Assembly (NCBI RefSeq): GCF_030705605.1
Contig: NZ_JAPCKK010000004.1
Coordinates: forward strand, 30,132-94,131
Origin: Paenibacillus zeirhizosphaerae
Lineage (GTDB): Bacteria > Bacillota > Bacilli > Paenibacillales > Paenibacillaceae
DNA length: 64,000 bases
Direction of reading: 5' to 3'
Shown: piece after piece, positions 33,945 through 43,305 of the stretch
Layout: each line of letters opens with the position of its first letter
Position numbering within the stretch: position 1 is the stretch's first letter
Position numbers and translations under genes: made by a program
The notes under the pieces: generated by a model
Databases searched by the model: none
Told to the model about the DNA's origin: nothing
Seen by the model: only the letters and a program-made list of their open reading frames with translations

Positions 33945-35468
33945 CCCCGGCTTTTTACGCGGAGTGGCTCTGCGCAGAAACAGGGAAAACACTAATCCGG
34001 CCACAGCTATACAGGCTGCAACAATAAATGCATCGTTAATGCCTTGTATCGTGGATTCGGTCATCGCCGTCTGATATACCTGCAGCAGGGCGAGCGTCTG
34101 GCCGGTCTGGGCAGGCACTCCGGCGGAAGCGGCAATTCCCTGACCCAACTGCTCCACTCCGGAGGCAGTGCTGCCTCCGAATGAGGAGGTATTGGCATAA
34201 TCGGCCAAGTGAATTGTAGACCGGCTGCTCATTACGGTAATAAGCCAAGCCGTACCGATCGAACCGGCAACCTGGCGTATGGTGTTCGACATGGCTGTCC
34301 CATGGCTGCCCAGATGGGGCGGAAGCTGATTTAGACCTTCGGTCTGCACAGACATCATGAGCAAGGATATGCCGAGGCTGCGAATCGTATAGATCAAGAG
34401 AATGTGGCTATATGATGTAGCATCGGTCAATAGACTGAATTCCCATGTCGTGATGGCGGTAATGATCAGGCCGATAATGGCTAGCGGGCGGGCTCCAATT
34501 TTGTCGAAGATGGCCCCGGAGATGGGGGACATGACCCCCATAAGCAGTGCACCGGGAAGCAGCAGCAGCCCGGACTGGAGCGGGGTAAAGCCACGAATGT
34601 TCTGCAGATACAGCGGGAGAAGAAGCATGCCGCCGAACAAGGTCATGTTCACGGTAGAGCCGACCAGGGTGGATACGGTAAAAATATCGTATTTGAATAC
34701 CCTGAATTCAAGCATGGGCTCATCCATATTTAACTCGCGAAGAATGAAAAACAGGATGAACAGGATTCCGACCACCAGGGTCAGAATCACGGTTGGACTG
34801 CTCCATCCTTTATCCCCCGCGGAGCTGAAGCCATACAGCAGGCTACCAAAGCCGATGGTTGAGAAGATCGCACCTGCCAAATCGAATTTAGGATACGTTA
34901 GCTTCGAAATATTTTTCAGCCATCGGAACGCAAACAGAATGTCGATAATGGCCAAAGGGATGACAATGATGAACAGCAGGCGCCAGGTGTATTCCTCTAC
35001 AATCCATCCCGACAGTGTAGGGCCAATGGCCGGTGCGAACATCATGGCGATGCCCATCATCCCCATTGCTGCTCCGCGCCTTTCCGGTGGAAAGACAGTC
35101 AGGAATACATTCATGACAACAGGCATGATGATTCCAGCACCGCTGGCCTGAATAATGCGACCGACAAGCATGAGCGTAAACCCTGTGCTGATAGCGCAGA
35201 TCAAGGCCCCAACAGTAAATAATCCCATGGCTGTAATAAACAGAGCCCGTGTACCGTAGGATTCAATCAGAAAAGCCGTGATGGGAATCAAAATACCATT
35301 CGTAAGCATATAGCCTGTGGACAGCCATTGAATCGTCGTGGCCGACACATTGAAATCATTCATGAGATGGGGAATGGCCACATTTAACAGGGTTTGATTG
35401 AGGATCGCGATAAAAGCTCCAAGGAGCATGACGGTCAATAGCTTTCCAAGAGACATATTTTCTTCCAT
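33939..35468 (-). CDS. MFS multidrug exporter, EmrB/QacA family
   Basis: The 509-aa, 14-segment exporter shows LNQTLLNVAIPHLMNDFNVSATTIQWLSTGYML in helices 1-2, RIIQASGAGIIMPV in helix 5 and ERRGAAMGMMG. It follows an EmrA-like adaptor gene by 9 bases on the same strand, so the two form an export unit; in Gram-positives such adaptors span the thick wall region rather than reach an outer membrane. GTAGGAGG precedes the ATG. Substrate is unknown. Confidence 0.92.
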   Translation of the reverse strand: MEENMSLGKLLTVMLLGAFIAILNQTLLNVAIPHLMNDFNVSATTIQWLSTGYMLTNGILIPITAFLIESYGTRALFITAMGLFTVGALICAISTGFTLMLVGRIIQASGAGIIMPVVMNVFLTVFPPERRGAAMGMMGIAMMFAPAIGPTLSGWIVEEYTWRLLFIIVIPLAIIDILFAFRWLKNISKLTYPKFDLAGAIFSTIGFGSLLYGFSSAGDKGWSSPTVILTLVVGILFILFFILRELNMDEPMLEFRVFKYDIFTVSTLVGSTVNMTLFGGMLLLPLYLQNIRGFTPLQSGLLLLPGALLMGVMSPISGAIFDKIGARPLAIIGLIITAITTWEFSLLTDATSYSHILLIYTIRSLGISLLMMSVQTEGLNQLPPHLGSHGTAMSNTIRQVAGSIGTAWLITVMSSRSTIHLADYANTSSFGGSTASGVEQLGQGIAASAGVPAQTGQTLALLQVYQTAMTESTIQGINDAFIVAACIAVAGLVFSLFLRRATPRKKPGL

Positions 35469-35477
35469 GACAACCTC

Positions 35478-36113
35478 CTACTTATGCACTTGGATGGTAG
35501 CGCTCATCCCGGGAACGATGCCGAGGCCTTCGTACCCTTGAATGGTGATTTCGACGGGAATCACCTGTGTAACTTTGGTGTAATTCGCGGTCGTATTGCT
35601 TGATGGCAGCAGAGAGAATGTCCCGGCTGTAGCCAGGCCGATGCGGTTGACCTTCCCTGAGAGCACGGTGTCGGGGAAAGCATCAATATAGACATCAACC
35701 GATTGTCCAACCTGCAGATCACGGATTAAGGTCTCTTCCATGTTGGCTGTAATCCATAAATTGTTTAGGTCATAGGCTTTGGCAATAGGTGTGCCTGCCC
35801 CGACAATGGCATTATTGACAGCGGACTCCTGAACGATCGTCCCAACCGCCGGCATTGTAATGTTCGTTTGTGTACTACCGGATGCGACCTTTCCTAAGGT
35901 GTCCCCTGCCTTATAGTTTTTTCCGACAGCGGCATCCCAGTCTACAAGCTTCCCTGCCACAGAGGGGGCAATTGAAATTTGCCGGCCGGATACCTGGGCA
36001 TTATCGGTTTCTATATAATTGGCGGCCTGATAGTAGTAATAAGCCGCAGCAGCCACTCCCGCCAGAATGACGAGAATCACCAGTAAGTTGACAAGTATTG
36101 CGCGTGGATACAT
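35478..36113 (-). CDS. HlyD/EmrA-family membrane fusion protein
   Basis: The 211-aa adaptor has one N-terminal membrane anchor (AILVNLLVILVILAGVAAAAYYYY), then a biotinyl-lipoyl-like beta domain (IETDNAQVSGRQISIAPSVAGKLVDW, VGKNYKAGDTLGKV) and a beta-barrel half. The long coiled-coil hairpin of full-size EmrA is missing, giving a short form common in Firmicutes. ATGGAGGG before 36113 favours the start MYPRAI; an earlier ATG at 36140 is weaker. It partners the downstream exporter. Confidence 0.88.
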   Translation of the reverse strand: MYPRAILVNLLVILVILAGVAAAAYYYYQAANYIETDNAQVSGRQISIAPSVAGKLVDWDAAVGKNYKAGDTLGKVASGSTQTNITMPAVGTIVQESAVNNAIVGAGTPIAKAYDLNNLWITANMEETLIRDLQVGQSVDVYIDAFPDTVLSGKVNRIGLATAGTFSLLPSSNTTANYTKVTQVIPVEITIQGYEGLGIVPGMSATIQVHK

Positions 36114-36321
36114 AGATACAGTCCCTCCATATTTCATCAAGTCTCACACTCTGCCCGGACTCCTGATGTTGTCTGGACTTCCGTATAGTTGCTGTTAGTA
36201 AGCTTCCCTGATGCGAATGGAACTATGCCTGAATTTTTCAAGATATCCTCATGTTTTTTTAGGTGTTGGGGATAGTAAAGGCAGAGCGATGTGAAATGAT
36301 ATTTATAAAGGATGAGGACAT

Positions 36322-36873
36322 TTGATAAAAATCATGGTGGTATACGACAGCGAGAACGGTCACACGGAGGTTTTGGCCCGCTCGATTGCAGAGGGTGCCG
36401 GAATGAATGGGGTGCAGGTCCATCAGGAGCATGTAAGGTCCGCCAAAGTGGAAGATCTAGTGGACGCGGATGCGATTATCTGGGGGTGTCCAGGTCATTT
36501 CGGAACGATCAGCAGCGGTTTGAAGGCATGGATTGACCGCTTGGGGGGATTGTGGGCGCAGGGCAAGCTTGTCAATAAAATAGGCGGTGTATTCTGTACT
36601 ACGGCAACTGTACATGGTGGCTTGGAATCCACCCTTCTCAATTTGATCACACCTATGCTTCATCAGGGCATGATTGTGGTAGGCATGCCGTCCAATAATC
36701 CAGAGAATGCGCTATATGGATCCTATTACGGAGTGGGGGTCACCTGTCCTGTGGAAATCTCACCGGAGGATTCGCCCAATTTGCCGAGCGAGACTGATCT
36801 TGCTCTTGGCAGGGCATTTGGCAAGCGGATCGCGGAAACGGCCATGAAATTTACCGGGCGGTTTGCAGAATAG
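36322..36873 (+). CDS. WrbA/flavodoxin-like NAD(P)H:quinone oxidoreductase
   Basis: The 183-aa flavodoxin-fold protein has the phosphate loop [12 protein letters not shown], the FMN-ring segment [29 protein letters not shown] and the WrbA-like [31 protein letters not shown]. WrbA proteins reduce quinones by two electrons. The start is TTG behind GAGG. The membrane-anchored gene at 36884 begins 10 bases after its stop and is probably cotranscribed. Confidence 0.9.
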   Translation: MIKIMVVYDSENGHTEVLARSIAEGAGMNGVQVHQEHVRSAKVEDLVDADAIIWGCPGHFGTISSGLKAWIDRLGGLWAQGKLVNKIGGVFCTTATVHGGLESTLLNLITPMLHQGMIVVGMPSNNPENALYGSYYGVGVTCPVEISPEDSPNLPSETDLALGRAFGKRIAETAMKFTGRFAE

Positions 36874-36883
36874 GAGGCACAGC

Positions 36884-37288
36884 ATGTTTATCGCTTTTTT
36901 GGTGCTGGCTGCGGCGGCGTTGATTTTCTTGTTTGTGTATAACACACGAAATGTACGGAAGGCCGAGAGGAATAGCAGACAGAAACCGGAGCCTGCCAAG
37001 ACAAGAAGCAAACAGGCTATAGAAGAGAGGCTGCCGGAAAGGAAAGAGGCGTCTAAGCTGGAGGAGAGCAAAGACAGCTCGGTTCGAGTCCAGGAATCGG
37101 GTGAGCGGGAATCGGGAGCGGACGACGCTTACAGGGATGCTATCCGGCGTTTTGCAGAGCGGGAAAAGCAAGCGACTCAGCGTGCGGAAAGTGATCATGG
37201 GGACAGAGGCAGCCCCGATCATAGCTACCGTGAGGCACTTCGATCCATGTCCAAAGGCGAAGACGGAGAGGATGACAAGAATAAGTAA
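36884..37288 (+). CDS. Hypothetical membrane-anchored charged protein
   Basis: The 134-aa protein has one N-terminal hydrophobic helix (FIAFLVLAAAALIFLFVY), then a long charged, low-complexity, probably disordered region rich in Glu, Arg, Lys and Ser with two similar units (DDAYRDAIRRFAE and DHSYREALRSMSK). AGGAGG precedes the ATG at 36884. I recognise no family. It is likely cotranscribed with the WrbA-like gene and ends before a strong terminator. Confidence 0.75.
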   Translation: MFIAFLVLAAAALIFLFVYNTRNVRKAERNSRQKPEPAKTRSKQAIEERLPERKEASKLEESKDSSVRVQESGERESGADDAYRDAIRRFAEREKQATQRAESDHGDRGSPDHSYREALRSMSKGEDGEDDKNK

Positions 37289-37333
37289 CCCTAAGGTCGT
37301 CAGGTCTATTCCGTCTAAAGCCATAAAGAAGCA

Positions 37334-37377
37334 AAAAAAGCTGACTTTCCGGCATTATGCCGAAAGTCAGCTTTTTT
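37334..37377. terminator. Bidirectional terminator
   Basis: AAAAAAGCTGACTTT / AAAGTCAGCTTTTTT stem with a CGGCA/TGCCG top, between the hypothetical gene and convergent sodA. Confidence 0.9.
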
Positions 37378-37403
37378 ACATTCGCTACAGCTAATTGCAA
37401 ATC

Positions 37404-38015
37404 TTACTTCGCTGCTGCGTAACGCTTGTTCACTTCGTCCCAGTTGATTATGTTAAAGAATGCGCCGATATAGTCAGGACGTTTGTTTTGGTAGTTCAAG
37501 TAGTAAGCATGCTCCCATACGTCAAGGCCCAGAATAGGCGTTTGACCTTCCATAATCGGATTGTCTTGGTTAGCTGTGCTAGTGATTGCCAATTTGCCGT
37601 CATTGCCGACAACCAGCCATGCCCAGCCGCTGCCGAAGCGGGTAGTAGCCGCTTTTGTAAAGTCTGCTTTAAACTTGTCGTAACCGCCCAGCTCGTTGCT
37701 GATCGCTTCAGCGATTGCACCGGTAGGTTCGCCGCCGCCGTTTGGTCCGATAACTTCCCAGAACAGGGAGTGGTTAGCATGTCCACCGCCATTGTTGCGG
37801 ACAGCCGTGCGGATGCTTTCAGGTACGCTGTTCAGATCGGAGATCAGTTCTTCAAGGCTTTTGCTTTGCAGCTCAGGAGCGCTCTCCAGTGCAGCGTTCA
37901 GATTCGTTACATAAGTGTTATGGTGACGGTCGTGATGAATTTCCATGGTCAACGCGTCGATGTGTGGTTCAAGCGCATCGTTGGAATAAGGAAGTGCCGG
38001 TAATGTAAATGCCAT
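37404..38015 (-). CDS. sodA: Superoxide dismutase (Mn/Fe)
   Basis: The 203-aa enzyme has the metal ligands in [19 protein letters not shown] (His), NHSLFWEV (His) and [18 protein letters not shown] (Asp and His). Its length and the N-terminal [16 protein letters not shown] match MnSOD of Bacilli. AGGAGGG precedes the ATG. A second, much longer SOD homologue is encoded at 44154. Monocistronic. Confidence 0.96.
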   Translation of the reverse strand: MAFTLPALPYSNDALEPHIDALTMEIHHDRHHNTYVTNLNAALESAPELQSKSLEELISDLNSVPESIRTAVRNNGGGHANHSLFWEVIGPNGGGEPTGAIAEAISNELGGYDKFKADFTKAATTRFGSGWAWLVVGNDGKLAITSTANQDNPIMEGQTPILGLDVWEHAYYLNYQNKRPDYIGAFFNIINWDEVNKRYAAAK

Positions 38016-38611
38016 AATAAAATCCCTCCTGATATTAGTGGTTGATGTTGGTCTTCATATGTAATAAATAACCCCCACCAACTATATTAAACGTTTTCCG
38101 CCTATTTAATCAACTTTTTTGTTTAGAAAATCCGTGCTGAAAAAAGTCGGCTAAAAAATAGGCTTTCCTGTTCAACTATGTTTATACCTGAAGATAAAGC
38201 CAGAGAAGAGAAGAAATAAAAACGCTTAATATTAAGCGCTTACAAAAGAAAATGGGTGAAAAACAAAGTAAATTGTGGTTTAATGGTCAAGAAGCAGTTA
38301 ACTTGCCTTATTTGTGTTCTTTTTTGTCGTTTTAGGGACAGGACACATTTTTTCGAGAAGATTAGAGAGAGAACAGAATAGAGAAGTTTGAAGCTGCGGC
38401 ACATCATGTATTGTATGCGGCCGCGATTATAGAATTGCTCAGCTTCTGCTGAAATTATAAATCCTATAATCTTAAAATATTCATGATTTGTGTAAAAAAA
38501 GCTCTATGCCGGCCTTTGAAATACTGGAACGCACTGGTTCTTCCAGTGTTTTTGCAGTTTTTTGTTATGGCTAGTTAGATCTAACAATGCTAAAACGAAG
38601 GGGATAGTAGT
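38016..38611. other. 600-bp non-coding stretch upstream of sodA and a GNAT gene
   Basis: No supported gene is seen. It holds a perfect 14-bp palindrome GCTTAATATTAAGC (38224-38237), a TATAAT at about 38466 and a hairpin with T-run (ACTGGAA / TTCCAGT, about 38523-38552) upstream of the GNAT start. That suggests a transcribed leader or a small RNA ending before the GNAT gene. Confidence 0.4.
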
Positions 38612-39037
38612 ATGAGCGTTCGTTCTTTTCAGTTGGGTGATGCAAGCCGGGTGACTGAACTGATGCAAATTTCCTTGTCGGAAGATTGTTACAAAGAAAC
38701 GATAGAGGTATTTGCTCGCCAACTGTCATGGGATTCCGATTTAATTCTTGTGGCTGAAGAAGATGGAGAGCTGGTAGGTACTCTGATCGGAACAATCGAC
38801 CACAACCACGGCTGCTATTACCGTATCGCAATCCATCCGGATCATCGCCGCCAAGGCATTGGCAAGGCTTTGGTTGAACTAATGGAGCAGCGCTTTCAGC
38901 AGCGTAAGGTAAGCCGGATTTGGGTAGCCGGTGATGAGCACAACAAGGCTGCCATGCCGCTTTATGAGGCAATGGGCTACGGTGCAAGTCAGATCCTGCA
39001 AGCCTTCCAGAAATTGAGCATATTGGCTCCGAACTAA
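38612..39037 (+). CDS. GNAT family N-acetyltransferase
   Basis: The 141-aa single-domain acetyltransferase has the acetyl-CoA loop RIAIHPDHRRQGIGKALVELME (RRQGIG) and C-terminal NKAAMPLYEAMGY, as in small GNAT enzymes. The substrate is unknown. The start has GGGG-rich sequence ahead. A hairpin terminator lies in its 5' region, so it may have an attenuated leader. Confidence 0.9.
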   Translation: MSVRSFQLGDASRVTELMQISLSEDCYKETIEVFARQLSWDSDLILVAEEDGELVGTLIGTIDHNHGCYYRIAIHPDHRRQGIGKALVELMEQRFQQRKVSRIWVAGDEHNKAAMPLYEAMGYGASQILQAFQKLSILAPN

Positions 39038-39086
39038 TTCCACTCATAATATATACATGCTGCAGCTTGTGAAAATTACCATTGAG

Positions 39087-39130
39087 GCATATCTCCCTGA
39101 CCATTGCAATCCGGCAGGAGATATGCTTTT
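39087..39130 (+). terminator. Terminator of the GNAT gene
   Basis: Perfect 10-bp stem GCATATCTCC / GGAGATATGC followed by TTTT. Confidence 0.8.
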
Positions 39131-39195
39131 CTAGTTGTACGGATCATTGTTCGTAAAGTTTCACGGAATATATTGACTAGGAGAGGTGACTCGGA

Positions 39196-40971
39196 ATGAT
39201 GCATGAACATGCTTGTGTCTCCGGGAGCGCTTCGTACTGGGACACACTCAAACAAGAAATTCAAGAGGCTGCGCCGTCGCTTGGAATCGATTCCATCGGT
39301 TTCGCGAGCGCAGACCCTTTTGTATCATTAAAGTCCATTCTTGAAGAGCATAGGGCCAAAGGTTATGAATCCGGCTTCGAGGAGCCGGATATTGAGAAAC
39401 GTATACACCCCGCGCTGGACGGTGCCAAGCCCGCGTCATTGATCGCGATCGCCGTGGCCTATCCGTCCAAGCTGAAGAATCCACCCAAATCGGAGCCTGG
39501 CCGGTACCGTGGCATTCTGGCTCGTTCGGCATGGGGACGGGATTACCACCAGGTGCTCCGCGAGGCAATGGAGCGCCTGGAAGCATTTATTCGCGAGCGT
39601 GTGCCGGAAGCCGTGATCAAGAGCATGGTCGATACGGGGGAATTGGTGGACCGGGCCGTGGCGGAGCGTGCGGGTATTGGCTTTAGCGGCAAGAACTGCG
39701 CCATCATTTCTCCGGAGCTCGGCTCCTGGATTTATCTCGGGGAGCTGGTCACCAACATTCCGTTTCAGCCGGATCAGCCGGTGACTGATGGCTGCGGAGA
39801 ATGCACCAAATGTATTGACGCTTGTCCGACGGGAGCACTTGTAGGACCGGGGCAACTCAATGCCCAGCGGTGTATCTCCTTCCTGACCCAGACGAAGGGG
39901 TTTCTGGATGAGGAGTTTATGCTCAAAATCGGCAACCGTCTGTACGGCTGCGATACCTGTCAAATTGTATGTCCGAAGAACCGGGGGTTGAACTGGGATA
40001 GGCACCCTGAATTGACTCCTGATCCCGAAATTGTCAAACCATTGCTTCTGCCGCTCCTTGACATGAGTAACCGTGAGTTCAAGGAGCGCTTTGGCAGCAG
40101 CTCTGCAGCCTGGAGAGGAAAAAAACCGATTCAGCGTAATGCAGTGATAGCTCTCGGCAATTTTAAAGACATTACAGCCGTTCCTCAACTGGCGGAGGTT
40201 CTGCTCTCAGATCCCCGACCTGAGCTGCGCGGAACGGCTGCATGGGCATTAAGCCGAATAGGAGGGGAAGACGCGATGAAGGCGATCAACGACGCATCGG
40301 AGAAAGAACAGCATGAGAAAGTGAAGGAAATGATCGGACAGGCGGCTTCCGCACTGATGGAGCATCAGTCACAGAACATGCCGGAGCAGCATGCTTTATC
40401 CGGTTCGCGTAAACTTCAGGGGACGGTCGTTCCCCATACAGAGCACCCGGACCAGAGGACGATCTATTATGACGAGCTTGACTCACCTATAGGTATCTTA
40501 ACCGTCTGTAGTACGGAGCAGGGACTCTGCAGGATTGAATTCGGGGCCTATGATGTGAAACAGGCTGTTCTCCAGCAATGGGCCCGGACGCGGGTAGGCG
40601 AATATGGATTTGCCCGTGACCCTGAGCGTCTGGCCGAAGCCATGCAGCAGTTGCGCGAATATTTTGCAGGTACACGGACGGGCTTTGATCTGCAGCTTGA
40701 TCTGCGCGGAACTCCTTTCCAATTACAAGTATGGGGTGCACTTGCCGATATATCCTATGGGGATGTCGTTTCCTACACAACGATTGCGGAAGCGATCGGC
40801 AGACCGATGGCCGTGCGGGCTGTCGGAGGCGCTAACAATAAAAACCCGCTGCCGATTGTTATACCCTGCCATCGTGTCGCAGGCAAGGATGGAAGTCTTG
40901 TCGGATACGCTGGCGGGCTGCAAGCGAAGGCGGAGCTGCTGTCCATCGAAGGAAGACTCCCCAAAAAATAA
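39196..40971 (+). CDS. queG: Epoxyqueuosine reductase fused to O6-alkylguanine-DNA alkyltransferase
   Basis: The 591-aa protein joins two enzymes. Residues about 1-390 are QueG, the cobalamin/iron-sulfur enzyme that makes queuosine in tRNA: GRDYHQVL, DTGELVDRAVAERAGIGFSGKN, two 4Fe-4S motifs (CGECTKCIDACPTGAL and CDTCQIVCPKN) and C-terminal HEAT-like repeats (PELRGTAAWALSRIGG). After a polar linker, residues about 425-591 are a complete Ogt/MGMT alkyltransferase with the acceptor Cys in IVIPCHRVAG (about Cys558). There is no stop or frameshift between them. GGAGAGGTG precedes the ATG. Both parts look functional. Confidence 0.9.
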   Translation: MMHEHACVSGSASYWDTLKQEIQEAAPSLGIDSIGFASADPFVSLKSILEEHRAKGYESGFEEPDIEKRIHPALDGAKPASLIAIAVAYPSKLKNPPKSEPGRYRGILARSAWGRDYHQVLREAMERLEAFIRERVPEAVIKSMVDTGELVDRAVAERAGIGFSGKNCAIISPELGSWIYLGELVTNIPFQPDQPVTDGCGECTKCIDACPTGALVGPGQLNAQRCISFLTQTKGFLDEEFMLKIGNRLYGCDTCQIVCPKNRGLNWDRHPELTPDPEIVKPLLLPLLDMSNREFKERFGSSSAAWRGKKPIQRNAVIALGNFKDITAVPQLAEVLLSDPRPELRGTAAWALSRIGGEDAMKAINDASEKEQHEKVKEMIGQAASALMEHQSQNMPEQHALSGSRKLQGTVVPHTEHPDQRTIYYDELDSPIGILTVCSTEQGLCRIEFGAYDVKQAVLQQWARTRVGEYGFARDPERLAEAMQQLREYFAGTRTGFDLQLDLRGTPFQLQVWGALADISYGDVVSYTTIAEAIGRPMAVRAVGGANNKNPLPIVIPCHRVAGKDGSLVGYAGGLQAKAELLSIEGRLPKK

Positions 40972-40999
40972 TACAGGCGCTGCGGCCAGGGGGATTCTA

Positions 41000-42028
41000 A
41001 TGAAATACGTAAGTATTGAAAGCGTGGAGCCAGGCCAGTATCTTGGCAAAACAGTGTATTCGTCCAATGGCACGGTGATGCTATCCGCCGGGGTGCAACT
41101 GACCGTCTTCATGATTAACACGCTGAATCGTATCGGCGTCACGATGCTGTATATACAGGACCCGGACTTTGATGATGTTGAGCCGGAGGACATCCTGTCG
41201 GATGCCACCAAGCTGGTCGTGATTCAGGAAATGAATGACGCTTTTTCAGCCATCCGCTCCGGCAAGGACTGGAGCACCAAAAAGGTCAACGTCAGCGTGG
41301 ATCGCATTCTTGAAGATGTCATGAACGGCAAGGAAACGCTCGTGCAATTGACCGATATCCGCACAGCCGATAATGCCCAGTATGTGCATGCGGTCAACGT
41401 GTGCCTAATGTCCACGCTTATTGGCATCAACATGGGGTTGAATTACGGACAGTTGAAGGATCTGGCGATCGGTGCGCTTCTGCATGATATAGGCAAGACC
41501 GGAACGGCGGATATGGCAAAGCAGCAGGATATCCTTAAATCCCATCACACCTGGTCCGGCTTTGAAATCCTTAAGAACAAGCGGGAATTCAGCCTCATGG
41601 TTGCCCATGTCGCCCTGCAGCACCACGAACGGGTTGATGGGACAGGCATGCCCCGCAGTCTTACTGCTGAAGAAATTCATCTGAATGCCAGAATTGTGGC
41701 GGTCGCCAACACGTACGATAATCTGGTGAATGATTTTAACGGGGGACGGATGCTGCCTCATGAGGCCTGTGAAAAAATGATGGCCATGTCGGGCACAGTG
41801 CTTGACCATAAGGTGCTGGTGGAATTCACCCGTATTATTTCGGTCTACCCGAACGGCACGGCGGTGAAATTATCCACAAAGGAAGCGGGCGTCGTTGTGC
41901 GTCAGCATCGCGGACTGCCTGGCAGACCAGTCGTGAGAATGGTTAAGGAAAGCGGTCATGATCTGGATGTCAAGGAAATCGATCTGGCTCAGCATACCAC
42001 CATTTTCATCGATGCAGTCATGGCCTGA
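41000..42028 (+). CDS. HD-GYP domain protein
   Basis: The 342-aa protein has an HD-GYP core with HDIGK (about residue 165) and HHERVDGTGMPRSL. The usual GYP triplet reads GMP here, so c-di-GMP hydrolysis needs testing. An N-terminal region without membrane segments (SVEPGQYLGKTVYSSNGTVMLSAGVQLT) is typical of cytoplasmic Bacillus-type HD-GYP proteins. AGGGGG lies six bases ahead of the ATG at 41000. The reading frame stays open far upstream inside queG, but there is no ribosome binding site there. Confidence 0.88.
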   Translation: MKYVSIESVEPGQYLGKTVYSSNGTVMLSAGVQLTVFMINTLNRIGVTMLYIQDPDFDDVEPEDILSDATKLVVIQEMNDAFSAIRSGKDWSTKKVNVSVDRILEDVMNGKETLVQLTDIRTADNAQYVHAVNVCLMSTLIGINMGLNYGQLKDLAIGALLHDIGKTGTADMAKQQDILKSHHTWSGFEILKNKREFSLMVAHVALQHHERVDGTGMPRSLTAEEIHLNARIVAVANTYDNLVNDFNGGRMLPHEACEKMMAMSGTVLDHKVLVEFTRIISVYPNGTAVKLSTKEAGVVVRQHRGLPGRPVVRMVKESGHDLDVKEIDLAQHTTIFIDAVMA

Positions 42029-42045
42029 ACCCCGCAAATTTTCGT

Positions 42046-42074
42046 TTGCCCATGGCTTGTGAAAATGCTATTAT
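42046..42074 (+). promoter_or_regulatory. Sigma-A promoter for yneF
   Basis: TTGCCC (42046-42051), 17 bases, TATTAT (42069-42074). Confidence 0.55.
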
Positions 42075-42139
42075 ATGCTAGTGCGTTAAATTAGCATAAT
42101 TTAAAGATGAGACAGCAAATATACAGAGGTGACGTCTTC

Positions 42140-42394
42140 GTGGTATGGAATATTGTCATTCCAATTGTTACTCTGATTCTCGGATTGGTCGGGGGATTTT
42201 TCATTGGAGTCTACTACCTGCGCAAGCAGTTGGAGAAAATGCAAAGTGATCCTGAGGCACTGCAAAAAATGGCCAAGCAGATGGGCTACAACCTGAACGG
42301 CAAGCAAATGCAGAGAGCACAGCAGATGATGAAAAACCAGCAGTTTTCCAAAAATCAACCCGGCACCCGCAGAAATCAGGGACGCAGAAAATAA
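42140..42394 (+). CDS. yneF: YneF family small membrane protein
   Basis: The 84-aa protein has one N-terminal membrane helix (IVIPIVTLILGLVGGFFIGVYYL), then the UPF0154 core RKQLEKMQSDPEALQKMAKQMGYNLNGKQMQRAQQMMKN and a basic tail. YneF is a widespread Bacilli protein of unknown function. GTG at 42140 has AGAGGTG eight bases ahead; the longer frame from 42107 has none. It precedes folE by 48 bases. Confidence 0.9.
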   Translation: MVWNIVIPIVTLILGLVGGFFIGVYYLRKQLEKMQSDPEALQKMAKQMGYNLNGKQMQRAQQMMKNQQFSKNQPGTRRNQGRRK

Positions 42395-42442
42395 CGAGCA
42401 TACGGATAGCACCATTACCTGATGCTGCGTAGGAGGGTTACT

Positions 42443-43036
42443 GTGGCTGGAGTCAAAGATTATACGAACCGCCAAGTGGCGGATAACCGTGATAAAATCG
42501 AGTACCATGTCAGCGAGATTCTGAAGCTGATTGGTGAGGATACGGACCGTGAAGGGCTGCTCGAAACCCCTGCCCGCGTCACGCGGATGTATGAGGAGAT
42601 TTTTGCCGGTTATGAGGTGGACCCCCGTGAAGTGCTGGGTGTGACGTTTGACGAGAACCATGAGGAAGTGGTTATTGTTAAAGATATCGTGTACTACAGC
42701 CAGTGTGAGCATCATATGGCTCCTTTCTTCGGGAAAGTGCATATAGGCTACCTCCCAAGCGGTAAAATTGTAGGCCTGAGCAAGCTGGCCCGTCTCGTGG
42801 AGGCTATAACACGCCGTTTGCAGGTGCAGGAGCGCATTACCTCCCAGATCGCGGACACGCTCATGGAGGCGGTAGAGCCTCATGGTGTGATGGTCGTTGT
42901 GGAAGGGGAGCATCTGTGCATGTGCGCACGGGGCGTGAAAAAGCCCGGCAGCAAGACAGTCACCTCGGCCGTTCGCGGGTCGTTTCGTGAGAATGCGGCA
43001 CAGCGGGCCGAATTTCTGTCACTGATGAAGGAATGA
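42443..43036 (+). CDS. folE: GTP cyclohydrolase I
   Basis: The 197-aa enzyme starts folate/pterin synthesis. It has GEDTDREGLLETPARV, the zinc-ligand Cys in YYSQCEHHMAPFFGK with the His residues, GLSKLARLVE and the second Cys ligand in EHLCMCARGVKKPGS. This is the zinc-type FolE1. GTG start behind AGGAGGG. Whether it feeds folate or queuosine here is open; queG nearby is a queuosine gene, which also needs a GTP-cyclohydrolase product. Confidence 0.95.
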   Translation: MAGVKDYTNRQVADNRDKIEYHVSEILKLIGEDTDREGLLETPARVTRMYEEIFAGYEVDPREVLGVTFDENHEEVVIVKDIVYYSQCEHHMAPFFGKVHIGYLPSGKIVGLSKLARLVEAITRRLQVQERITSQIADTLMEAVEPHGVMVVVEGEHLCMCARGVKKPGSKTVTSAVRGSFRENAAQRAEFLSLMKE

Positions 43037-43068
43037 AATTGGGTAATATATAGATCGATCATGAAAGG

Positions 43069-43107
43069 GAGCGTCTCATAGGTCCAATGACCTGAGGCGC
43101 TCTTTTG
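43069..43107 (+). terminator. Terminator of folE
   Basis: GAGCGTCTCA / TGAGGCGCTC stem (wobble allowed), then T's. Confidence 0.75.
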
Positions 43108-43305
43108 TATGCTTTGAGATTGTTTGAGATGCTCCAAGAACGAAGCATTTCTCCAATTGCTGAGCCCCTTTGGAACAAAGGCGGTACTCCTCTACGTTAT
43201 ATTGGGAAGAATCCCTGGTATCTATTGTAGCTGTATTTGTTTATGCACGGGGATGCCAGCACTTATGGCACTAACGTGGTACAATCGTCTCAAGGAGGAA
43301 TTCGT

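Noticed and set aside
34402..35151. 249-codon plus-strand frame opposite the EmrB-like exporter
   Set aside because: Met- and Pro-rich shadow composition, no ribosome binding site, no family resemblance.
40604..40999. In-frame upstream extension of the HD-GYP gene
   Set aside because: It lies inside the alkyltransferase part of queG in another frame and lacks a ribosome binding site; the start at 41000 has AGGGGG and gives the normal domain layout.
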